A stretch of DNA of 18,823 bases, taken from assembly GCA_900757505.1 (NCBI GenBank), contig CAAEOE010000049.1:1-18823 (forward strand), read 5' to 3'. The notes under the pieces are model-generated. The model made no database searches. It was given only the letters and a program-made list of their open reading frames with translations, and had not been told where the DNA came from. The translations under genes were made by a program, and so were the position numbers. Shown piece after piece: positions 1-6,844 of the stretch. This DNA comes from an uncultured Collinsella sp. Its GTDB lineage: Bacteria > Actinomycetota > Coriobacteriia > Coriobacteriales > Coriobacteriaceae. The number at the start of each line of letters is the position of its first letter. Positions within the stretch are counted from its first letter, which is position 1.

Positions 1-42
1 CGGATCACTTGTGGCTGGCAAGAGGCCTGGTTCGTAATGGTC

Positions 43-245
43 TGGACAGTTAGTTCAGATACGTATAAATCTGGGGCAGCTTGGGATGCGTTTTGAGCAA
101 TTTCTGATTGGGATGGGGCTCGAATGGGTGTTTGGAAGGGAGAGCGGGACGTTTACATGGTCTCGAGGAGCCCAAATGAGTTGAAACAGGGGTGTTCGTG
201 CCTGATTCAGCTCTAGGATTTATACGTATCTGAACTAACTGTCCA
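43..245. mobile_element. MITE-like element with perfect 29-bp terminal inverted repeats
   Basis: Positions 43-71 and 217-245 are perfect inverted repeats of each other (29 bp). They begin TGGACAGTTAG and contain the palindrome ATACGTAT. They enclose about 145 bp with no credible reading frame, for a total of 203 bp. Small size, long perfect termini and no coding capacity fit a non-autonomous transposable element (MITE). I see no clear target-site duplication flush with the ends. A GTCTGG string occurs near both ends but not in register. No transposase that could mobilise it is present here. It could instead be a structured intergenic repeat or a transcribed hairpin. Confidence 0.6.
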
Positions 246-353
246 CCCCAGTCTGGCGGCTGCCGATTCGGTGCGGTTTGAGACCGCTATTCGGCCCCGT
301 TACGACCGGTGGTACTCTTGTATCCGTTTGAAATCGAGCGAAGGAGTGCCGCT

Positions 354-2582
354 ATGGAGCAATCGAGCCTGTTTGGTGACGGCGTGGACATCGATACCGA
401 AACGCCCGCGAGCGCGGATGCCGCCGCACCGGCCGATGCCCGTGCCCAGGCGGCAGCGCGCGCGGCCGAGCTGCGCCACGAGCTCGATTACCACGCCTAT
501 CGCTACTACATGCTCGACGCGCCCGAGATCACGGACGCCGCCTTTGACAAAATGCTCGTTGAGCTGCAGAAAATCGAGGCCACCTACCCCGACCTGGTGA
601 CGCCCGACAGCTATACCCAGCGCGTGGGCGGCTACGTGAGCGAGCAGTTTACGCCGGTCACGCATATGGCGCGCATGTATTCCATGGACGATGCCATGGA
701 CCTGGACGAACTCGACGCGTGGCTCCAGCGCACTGAGGATGCCCTCGGTGCCGGTAGCGTCACCTATACCTGCGAGCTTAAGATCGACGGTCTGGGCGTC
801 GCGCTTACCTATCAAAACGGCACCTTTGTGCGCGCCGCCACGCGCGGCGACGGCACCACGGGGGAGGACGTGTCGCTCAACGTCCGCACCATCAAGGATG
901 TGCCCATGCACCTGTCCGAGCCGGCGCTCGCCCACATGGGCGCCGACCGCGAGCGCACCATCGAGGTGCGCGGCGAGGTCTACATGCCTAAGGGCAGCTT
1001 TGTTCGTCTGAATGAAGAGGCCGATGCCGAGGGTCGCGACCCCTTCGCCAACCCGCGCAACGCCGCTGCCGGCAGCCTGCGCCAAAAGGACCCCAAGATC
1101 ACGGCACGCCGCGACCTGGCCACCTTTATCTATGCCATCGCCGATACCGACCCGCTGCACGTCCACAGCCAGCGCGAGTTCCTCGATTGGCTGCGTAGCG
1201 CCGGCTTTAGCGTCAACCCCAACGTGGCACGCTGCGCCACGCCGGCCGAGGTCCACGAGTTCTGCGCCCAGGCGCTCGAGCACCGCGGTGACCTGGACTA
1301 CGACATCGACGGCGTGGTCGTAAAGGTCGACAGCTTTCAGCAGCAGCTTGACCTGGGCTTTACTGCCCGCGCACCGCGCTGGGCCATCGCCTTTAAGTTC
1401 CCGCCCGAGGAAAAGCAGACCGTCCTGCGCGAAATTCGCATCCAGGTGGGCCGCACCGGCGTGCTCACGCCGGTCGCCGAGTTCGACCCGGTGATGGTTG
1501 CCGGCTCCACCATCGCGCGCGCCACGCTGCACAACATCGACGAGATTCGCCGCAAAAACGTGCGCGAGGGCGACACCATCATCGTGCACAAGGCGGGTGA
1601 CGTGATCCCCGAGGTCGTGGGGCCGGTGCTCGACAAGCGCCCGGCCGATTCGGTCGACTGGCACATGCCCGAGGTCTGCCCCGTGTGCGGCAGCCCCGTG
1701 GTCCATGAGGATGGCGAGGTGGCCTACCGCTGCGTCTCCATCGACTGCCCCGCGCAGCTCAAGGAGCGCCTACTCCACTGGGTGAGCCGCGGCTGCATGG
1801 ACGTCGACGGCCTGGGCGACGAGATCGTCGACAAGATGATCGCCGCCGGGCTGATCCACGATGTCGCAGACTTCTACCAGCTCACGGTCGACGACATCGC
1901 CGGCCTGGACACGGGGCGCACCTATGCCAGCTCCAACAGCAAAAAGGGCGTCAAGAAGGGCGACCCCATTCCGGTAGGCCTCAAGACGGCCGAGAAAATC
2001 ATCGCCGAGCTCAACAAGTCCAAGAGCCAGCCGCTCGGTCGCGTGCTGTTTGCCCTGGGCATCCGCCACGTGGGCAAGAGTGTGGGTGAGGTCATCGCCG
2101 AGCGATTCCTGTCGATCGACAAGCTTATCTTGGCGAGCGAAGAGGACATCGCCGAGTGCGAGGGCATCGGTCCCAAGATTGCGGCGAGCGTCAAACAGTT
2201 CCTGGCCGTGCCCGAAAACCTTGCCGTGCTGGAACGTCTGCGCCAAGCGGGCCTTTCGCTCGAGGTCGACCTGGGCGCCGCGCATGCGCAAGCCGCAGCC
2301 GACGCTGGCGTGGCGGGCGAGCTCGCCGACGCACAGCCGCTCGCGGGTCTGACCTTCGTGCTCACCGGCACGCTCGTCAACCGCACCCGCGACGAGGCAG
2401 GTGCGGCGCTCAAGGTACTCGGTGCCAAGGTTTCGGGCAGTGTGTCAAAGAAGACGAGCTATCTGGTCGCCGGCCCCAAAGCAGGTTCCAAGCTCACCAA
2501 GGCCGAGCAGCTGGGCGTACCCGTGCTGGACGAGGACGCACTCGAGCAGATCTTAGCTACTGGTCAGGTGCCGGAGGCGTAA
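354..2582 (+). CDS. ligA: NAD-dependent DNA ligase LigA
   Basis: Seals nicks in duplex DNA using NAD+ during replication and repair, in the cytoplasm. The 742-residue product has all family hallmarks: an N-terminal Ia domain, the adenylation motif KIDG with the AMP-accepting lysine at about K143, an OB fold, a four-cysteine zinc finger (C442, C445, C460, C465), a helix-hairpin-helix region with GIGPKIA, and a C-terminal BRCT domain (about 663-737, starting LAGLTFVLTGTL). The ATG at 354 was chosen because AAGGAG lies 7 nt upstream. An in-frame GTG at 309 has no ribosome binding site. The N-terminus is about 35 residues longer than in many LigA proteins, with an Ala-rich stretch. The stop overlaps the start of the next small ORF (TAATG), suggesting coupling. 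Confidence 0.97.
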   Translation: MEQSSLFGDGVDIDTETPASADAAAPADARAQAAARAAELRHELDYHAYRYYMLDAPEITDAAFDKMLVELQKIEATYPDLVTPDSYTQRVGGYVSEQFTPVTHMARMYSMDDAMDLDELDAWLQRTEDALGAGSVTYTCELKIDGLGVALTYQNGTFVRAATRGDGTTGEDVSLNVRTIKDVPMHLSEPALAHMGADRERTIEVRGEVYMPKGSFVRLNEEADAEGRDPFANPRNAAAGSLRQKDPKITARRDLATFIYAIADTDPLHVHSQREFLDWLRSAGFSVNPNVARCATPAEVHEFCAQALEHRGDLDYDIDGVVVKVDSFQQQLDLGFTARAPRWAIAFKFPPEEKQTVLREIRIQVGRTGVLTPVAEFDPVMVAGSTIARATLHNIDEIRRKNVREGDTIIVHKAGDVIPEVVGPVLDKRPADSVDWHMPEVCPVCGSPVVHEDGEVAYRCVSIDCPAQLKERLLHWVSRGCMDVDGLGDEIVDKMIAAGLIHDVADFYQLTVDDIAGLDTGRTYASSNSKKGVKKGDPIPVGLKTAEKIIAELNKSKSQPLGRVLFALGIRHVGKSVGEVIAERFLSIDKLILASEEDIAECEGIGPKIAASVKQFLAVPENLAVLERLRQAGLSLEVDLGAAHAQAAADAGVAGELADAQPLAGLTFVLTGTLVNRTRDEAGAALKVLGAKVSGSVSKKTSYLVAGPKAGSKLTKAEQLGVPVLDEDALEQILATGQVPEA

Positions 2583-2761
2583 TGGATATAGAGAATCGCA
2601 ATTGCTCGCAGGCGGAAGGGCGCACGAAGCACGCCCAAGGGCAGGCAAAAGAGCACCTGATGGCGCGAATTCGCATTGCGGAACGTGAGCGCTTGGCAGG
2701 TGTGTCTCGCGATGCTTTTGAGGCGTTGACCGAGCTGGAGACGAGGCTCGGTCTAGCCTAG
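2582..2761 (+). CDS. small uncharacterised protein coupled to ligA
   Basis: A 59-residue ORF whose ATG overlaps the ligA stop codon (TAATG), with GGAGG 4-5 nt upstream, inside the end of ligA. I do not recognise the family. The N-terminal half is polar and rich in Gln, Lys and Glu. The C-terminal half (MARIRIAERERLAG onward) reads as one or two charged amphipathic helices ending ETRLGLA. There is no signal peptide, membrane segment or metal motif. It ends just before the convergent MATE region, so it would be the last cistron of a ligA unit. The overlap and ribosome binding site favour a real gene, but the composition could also arise by chance in GC-rich DNA. Confidence 0.5.
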   Translation: MDIENRNCSQAEGRTKHAQGQAKEHLMARIRIAERERLAGVSRDAFEALTELETRLGLA

Positions 2762-2847
2762 CGATACAGGCATCGTGATCTGCGTCACGTAGGTTGTGGG
2801 ATCGTCGCTGATGATGCCGTCGATGGGGGCGATTTCGCGTTGCCCCG
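2753..2847 (-). pseudogene. 3' remnant resembling a glycerophosphodiester phosphodiesterase
   Basis: On the minus strand, between the MATE stop codon and the ligA-linked ORF, one frame reads IDGIISDDPTTYVTQ followed by MPVSLG and a TAG at 2755-2753. The string DGIISDDP is typical of the end of GDPD-family enzymes (GlpQ/UgpQ), where GVDGIITDDP precedes the final helix. The frame has no start codon. Upstream it runs into an in-frame TGA inside the MATE coding region near 2863. I infer that a GDPD gene once converged on ligA and was replaced, apart from its last codons, by the MATE gene. Only about 25 residues support this, so the family call is tentative. Confidence 0.4.
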
Positions 2848-4194
2848 CTACGCTGCCAACTTGTCAAAAGCTCCGCGGCGGTTGAGCACGGTAAACGCGA
2901 CAACACAGATGACTGCCGACAAAATCGATCCGCACGGCGACGCGATGCCCATGGGAAACAACGTATCGGAATAGGCGTTCGACAACAGCCACGCACCGGG
3001 CACGCGAATGAGTGCCACGGCCAGCACGTTGTGCGCAAAGCCGATGTAGCTCTTGCCGTATGCAGCGAAAAAGCCGCTAAAGCAAATATGGATGCCGGCA
3101 AAGATTGCATCGAAAATATAACTGTGCATATAGCCGGTACCGGCCGCGACCACCGCGGGGTCCTTGGCAAAAAAGCCAATAAACGCCGGCGCCACCAGCC
3201 ACATCAGCACCGTGATCAGGCAGCCGTACACCACCGAGATCGTCATGGCGTCCTTGAGCACCTGGCGCGCGCGATCGCCCTTGCCCGCGCCGGCGTTTTG
3301 CGCCGTGAGTGCACTGACGGTGGCACCCATGGAACTCGGCACAATGAACAAAAAGCTGATCATCTTTTCGACCAGGCCCACGGCGGCGGCGTCGACGAGC
3401 CCTCGGTGGTTGGCGATGACGGTGATAAACATAAACGCCACCTGGATGCAGCCGTCCTGCACGGCCACGGGCACGCCAATCTTAAGAATGCTGCCGAGCA
3501 CCTCGGGCTGGGGGCGCAGGTCGCTGCGCTTTACGTGGATGTTCGTGCGGCGGCTCTTGAGCCACACGAGCGCGAGGGCAACGCTGGCCGTCTGGGCGGT
3601 CACCGTGCCGAGCGCCGCGCCCACGGGGCCGAGCCCCATGTGGCCGATAAACAGAAAATCGAGCGCGATGTTAATGATGCACGCCACGCCGATCACGTAC
3701 ATGGGCGAGCGCGAATCGCCCAGCCCGCGAAAGATGGCCGAAAGAATGTTGTATGCGGCGATAAACGGAATGCCGACAAAGCAGATACGCAGGTAGGCGG
3801 CGGTTCCTTCGACTGCCTCGGCCGGCGTGCCAATGAGTGCCACAATCTGCGGACACAATGCAAGCAGGACAGCGGCCAGCACCACCGAGACGCCCATAAA
3901 GAGCGTGATGGTGTTGCCGATGGCGGTCTCGGCGCGGTCGAAGCGGCGCGAACCCACGGCGTGGCCGACGATGACCGTCGTTCCCATGGCTAGACCCACG
4001 AGCGTCACGGTAATGATATAGAGCGTCTGCGCACCATTGCCCACGGCGGTGATGCCGGCGGCGCCGCTAAACTGCCCCATCATGTACAGGTCGGCCATGC
4101 CGTAGAGCATCTGCAAAAAGTACGAGAGCATATAAGGCAGGGCAAAGACCGCGATGGTCTTAAGGACATTGCCGCGTGTGAGGTCGTGTTCCAT
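2848..4194 (-). CDS. MATE-family multidrug efflux transporter
   Basis: A 448-residue polytopic membrane protein that would export cationic drugs or metabolites in exchange for Na+ or H+. It starts with the family's usual NVLKTIAVFALPYMLSYF segment. It then shows about 12 hydrophobic helices in two related halves, and the conserved loop AIFRGLGDSRSP with a nearby GVACIINIALDFLFI, both characteristic of MATE/DinF-type carriers. The length is normal for the family. The ATG at 4194 begins MEHDLTRGNVLK. The ribosome binding site is weak (AGAAAG about 10 nt upstream). The gene is monocistronic, convergent with ligA, and sits behind a MerR-type promoter, which fits drug-inducible efflux. The substrate cannot be deduced. 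Confidence 0.9.
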   Translation of the reverse strand: MEHDLTRGNVLKTIAVFALPYMLSYFLQMLYGMADLYMMGQFSGAAGITAVGNGAQTLYIITVTLVGLAMGTTVIVGHAVGSRRFDRAETAIGNTITLFMGVSVVLAAVLLALCPQIVALIGTPAEAVEGTAAYLRICFVGIPFIAAYNILSAIFRGLGDSRSPMYVIGVACIINIALDFLFIGHMGLGPVGAALGTVTAQTASVALALVWLKSRRTNIHVKRSDLRPQPEVLGSILKIGVPVAVQDGCIQVAFMFITVIANHRGLVDAAAVGLVEKMISFLFIVPSSMGATVSALTAQNAGAGKGDRARQVLKDAMTISVVYGCLITVLMWLVAPAFIGFFAKDPAVVAAGTGYMHSYIFDAIFAGIHICFSGFFAAYGKSYIGFAHNVLAVALIRVPGAWLLSNAYSDTLFPMGIASPCGSILSAVICVVAFTVLNRRGAFDKLAA

Positions 4195-4236
4195 GGGCGA
4201 GGCACTTTCTGGCTTGGTTCGTTTAGCTACCAGTGT

Positions 4237-4267
4237 AGTGAAAACCCTACAACGATTGTAGAGTCAA
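4237..4267 (-). promoter_or_regulatory. MerR-type promoter/operator of the MATE gene
   Basis: Read on the minus strand, -35 TTGACT (4267-4262) is followed by a 19-bp spacer and a weak -10 TTCACT (4242-4237). The spacer is filled by a dyad: ACCCTACAA (4244-4252), CGA, TTGTAGAGT (4256-4264), with one mismatch in the 9-bp arms. A 19-bp spacer with a centred dyad overlapping the -35 is the signature of promoters activated by MerR-family regulators such as BmrR or SoxR. Transcription would start about 35 nt upstream of the MATE ATG. No merR gene is in the window, so the regulator would act from elsewhere. Confidence 0.55.
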
Positions 4268-4350
4268 GGTTTGTGTTGGCAGTGGGGCGAAAATAGTCAC
4301 GCTCCAAGCACGATCCTTTGGCCCCTCCGTGCGCCTCACCTCGCCTCAAA

Positions 4351-4409
4351 CCATCACAACATTTGGCGTTTTTTGCCAAAGTCGGGAAAAGCATCGAATG
4401 TTGTGATGG
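4351..4409. repeat. 59-bp palindromic repeat, copy 1
   Basis: A 59-bp element with arms CCATCACAACATT and AATGTTGTGATGG around a loop containing TTTTTTGCCAAA and GGGAAAAG. It shares sequence and exact length with the copies at 5593-5651 and 9824-9882. Its left arm has two inner differences (TTTGG instead of TTCGA), so its stem is less perfect than in the other copies. It lies between the divergent MATE and DUF559 genes, in the remaining part of a 319-bp gap (4195-4513) that otherwise holds only the MerR-type promoter. Confidence 0.8.
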
Positions 4410-4513
4410 TTTTTCTACCACTCGATCGGGTGGAATCGCTTTCTTGTGCACGAAGGTGTGCGGACCCGTGGGCAGGGGAATAAGGTTGGTTATCCGACTC
4501 CATTGGAGGGCTC

Positions 4514-5551
4514 ATGGACCTGCCGATCGTCCTGTCTCATAAGACTGCCTGGCTGTACCACAACGTGGCGCGCCCGTCCGAGCCGCTCTCGCGAGCAAGC
4601 AGCCTATACGATGAGGACTCGCTTGCTGGCGAGGCGGAGCTGACCGCGAGCCTGCCCAAATTGGGACTCGATGCCAAGGGGCTGAGGGCTTCAACGGCAG
4701 TTGGGATCGTTGCCGACTATCTGGTTTCGCTTGGTGTTCCACGAGAAGAGCTCGACCATATCGATACGCTCGTCAACTTCGATTTTGAGCGCTCGACGCC
4801 GGCTGGATTTAGGTGCCACGTGTTTGGAGCGCCGGTACCTCCAGGCCATCTTATCGAGGTGGCAGAGGGCCTTCTGGTGGTTGATGAGGTCATGTGCTTT
4901 GTCCAAGCGGGTTCGTGGATGAGCGAGCCCGAGCAGCTGGAATATGGCTACGAAATCTACGCCCGATACCATTTGAATCATCTGTCGACAGACGATTATA
5001 TTGAGATGGGGCAGAGGTATACCGTTGCCGATTTGATTGCTTATTGCAATGAGAACCGATCTCGTCAGGGGGCTATACGCGCGGCCGCCGTGCTCAAACG
5101 CGTGCACGATGGCGCGCGGTCGCCCATGGAGACGGCTACCGCAATCATGGTCGTAGCAAAACGTTCCCAGGGAGGGCTGGGATACGTCAAGATCGAGCTC
5201 AACCATAGGGTCGATGTTCCCAACGAGTTCAAGTATCTCGCAAAGGCCGGGTATTTCGAGATTGACGTATATGCGCCTGCGAGCGGTACGGGGATTGAAT
5301 ACAACGGCTCGGACCATCTTGATAAACAGCGCAGCGCGTCGGATGCGGAGCGTATGACCGTGCTGAGCGCGCTGGGCTTTAGGATGATCGTCCTCACCGG
5401 GACTCAGTTTGTCCATCAGCTGCAATTGCACCGGGCGGTGAACGCCATCGCGCTCGCGATAGGCCTTAAGTGCGACCGAAGCGAAGCGTTCCAAAAGCGG
5501 CAGAACGACCTGCGAGAATTCGTGATTCGGCACTGGGACGGCGGTCTTTAG
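4514..5551 (+). CDS. AbiEi/DUF559-like protein with PD-(D/E)XK nuclease-type core
   Basis: A 345-residue protein. The C-terminal part carries the pattern of DUF559/Vsr-like PD-(D/E)XK proteins: EIDVY with D251, then IEYNGSDH with E262, N264 and H268, then SDAER with D277 and R280, followed by LSALGFRMIVLT. The E-x-N-G replaces the more common E-x-D-G. The N-terminal part resembles the domain preceding DUF559 in actinobacterial proteins annotated as AbiEi-like antitoxins (for example VLSHKTAWLYH and PREELDHID). Such proteins are suspected to act in defence or DNA processing, but function is not established. GGAGGG sits 3-4 nt before the ATG. Base composition is visibly lower in GC than ligA or moaA, and the gene lies between two 59-bp repeats. 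No AbiEii-like toxin gene is adjacent. Confidence 0.65.
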   Translation: MDLPIVLSHKTAWLYHNVARPSEPLSRASSLYDEDSLAGEAELTASLPKLGLDAKGLRASTAVGIVADYLVSLGVPREELDHIDTLVNFDFERSTPAGFRCHVFGAPVPPGHLIEVAEGLLVVDEVMCFVQAGSWMSEPEQLEYGYEIYARYHLNHLSTDDYIEMGQRYTVADLIAYCNENRSRQGAIRAAAVLKRVHDGARSPMETATAIMVVAKRSQGGLGYVKIELNHRVDVPNEFKYLAKAGYFEIDVYAPASGTGIEYNGSDHLDKQRSASDAERMTVLSALGFRMIVLTGTQFVHQLQLHRAVNAIALAIGLKCDRSEAFQKRQNDLREFVIRHWDGGL

Positions 5552-5592
5552 GGGCGCTTTGGTCCTTCTGCGGGGCGCTGCGGGTAGGCGTA

Positions 5593-5651
5593 CCATCACA
5601 ACATTCGACGTTTTTTGCCAAAATCGGGAAAAGCATCGAATGTTGTGATGG
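5593..5651. repeat. 59-bp palindromic repeat, copy 2
   Basis: Perfect 16-bp arms (CCATCACAACATTCGA and its complement) around a 27-nt loop, 41 bp after the DUF559 stop codon. It is in the same orientation as copy 1, so the two copies flank that gene directly. The stem could stop transcription of the DUF559 gene, although no run of T follows. Confidence 0.85.
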
Positions 5652-5784
5652 TCTGTGTTGAGGATGGGCTTGGAAAGTCCGTTTTGCTCGAAGCGACCTG
5701 TCCTGTCGTACGGGTGTCGGCATGATTCTCGCGTGGGGTATTATGTTTTCCGAAGAATAAAACGCCGCGTGAGGGGAGGGCTGC

Positions 5785-6840
5785 GTGAGCGACCGCGTGC
5801 AACATGACGGCTTTGGCCGCGATATCAACTACCTGCGCATTGCCGTTACCGACAAGTGCAATTTTCGCTGCATTTACTGCATGCCGGCCGATGGCGTGGC
5901 GCCCCGCGCGCACGACGAGCTGCTCAGTGCCGAGGAAATCGCCCGCTTTGTGCGCCTGGTGGCGGGGGAGGGCATTCGCCGCGTACGCCTGACGGGCGGC
6001 GAGCCGCTGGTCAGCCGCCGTATCATTCCGCTCATTCGCGACATCCGCGCGATTCCGCAGGTCGAGGACATCTCGCTTACCACCAATGGCGCCCTGCTGC
6101 CCAAGCTGGCACCGCAGCTCAAAGATGCCGGCCTTAACCGCGTCAACATCTCGCTCGACACGCTCGACCCTACGCTCTTTGGAAAGATTACGCGCCTGGG
6201 CCGGCTCGAGCAGACCATGGCGGGTATCGACGCGGCGCTGGCTTGGGGCTTTGAGCCCGTTAAGGTCAACTGCGTTGTTGTGCGCCGGCTCAACCAGGAT
6301 GTGACGGCCCTTGCGCGGCTGACCGTCGACCGCCCCATCCACCTGCGCTTTATCGAATACATGCCCATCGGCGACGAGCGTACGAGCTCGCATTGCGCCG
6401 TGGACCCGCATGCGCCCACGCTCAATCCCGAGCTGTGGGACGCGAGCGACACCGTGCCGAGTGACGAGCTGCGGGCGCGCATCAATGCCGGGGCCGCCGC
6501 GACGGGATTTGGCGAGCTCGAGCCGCTCGACATCAACGACGCTCCTGCCGGCGCGGGCCCTGCGCGCTACTGGCACTTTCCGGGCGCGGCGGGAACGGTC
6601 GGCTTCATTAGCGCCATGTCCAACCATTTTTGCGCGAATTGCAACCGTCTGCGCCTGACGGCCGATGGCAGCGTGCGTCCGTGCCTGTTCAGCGATGCCG
6701 AGTATTCGGTGCGCGATGCCCTGCGCCGTGGTGATGATATGCAGGTACTTTCGATTTGGCGCGATGCCGTGGCCCACAAACCGCAGGAACACGCGATAAT
6801 TGAGGGCACGCAACGATTTATGTCCCAAATCGGAGGATGA
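5785..6840 (+). CDS. moaA: GTP 3',8-cyclase MoaA (molybdenum cofactor biosynthesis)
   Basis: Radical-SAM enzyme that converts GTP to 3',8-cyclo-7,8-dihydro-GTP, the first step of molybdopterin synthesis. The 351-residue product carries the SAM cluster motif CNFRCIYC (C25, C29, C32), the SAM-binding RLTGGEPL, and the C-terminal second Fe-S cluster motif with C283, C286 and C300 (CANCNRLRL...RPC). It ends in the conserved double glycine (QIGG) needed for activity in this family. The GTG at 5785 is preceded by GGGGAGGG. A TATTAT hexamer at 5739-5744 is the best -10 candidate, but I see no convincing -35. The next gene starts 4 nt after the stop, and its ribosome binding site lies inside the end of moaA. 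Confidence 0.96.
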   Translation: MSDRVQHDGFGRDINYLRIAVTDKCNFRCIYCMPADGVAPRAHDELLSAEEIARFVRLVAGEGIRRVRLTGGEPLVSRRIIPLIRDIRAIPQVEDISLTTNGALLPKLAPQLKDAGLNRVNISLDTLDPTLFGKITRLGRLEQTMAGIDAALAWGFEPVKVNCVVVRRLNQDVTALARLTVDRPIHLRFIEYMPIGDERTSSHCAVDPHAPTLNPELWDASDTVPSDELRARINAGAAATGFGELEPLDINDAPAGAGPARYWHFPGAAGTVGFISAMSNHFCANCNRLRLTADGSVRPCLFSDAEYSVRDALRRGDDMQVLSIWRDAVAHKPQEHAIIEGTQRFMSQIGG

Positions 6841-6844
6841 TCAT

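Noticed and set aside
300..1706. Long minus-strand open frame opposite ligA (468 residues)
   Set aside because: It is an antisense shadow in GC-rich DNA. Its translation is His/Gly/Val/Asp repetitive without any domain, and ligA is certain.
3031..3993. Plus-strand open frame of 320 residues opposite the MATE gene
   Set aside because: The translation is rich in His, Arg and Ala without domains, while the MATE helices and conserved loops are clear on the other strand.
4351..5651. CRISPR-like array from the recurring 59-bp palindromes
   Set aside because: Only three copies, kilobases apart and with whole genes between them, so there are no regular spacers.
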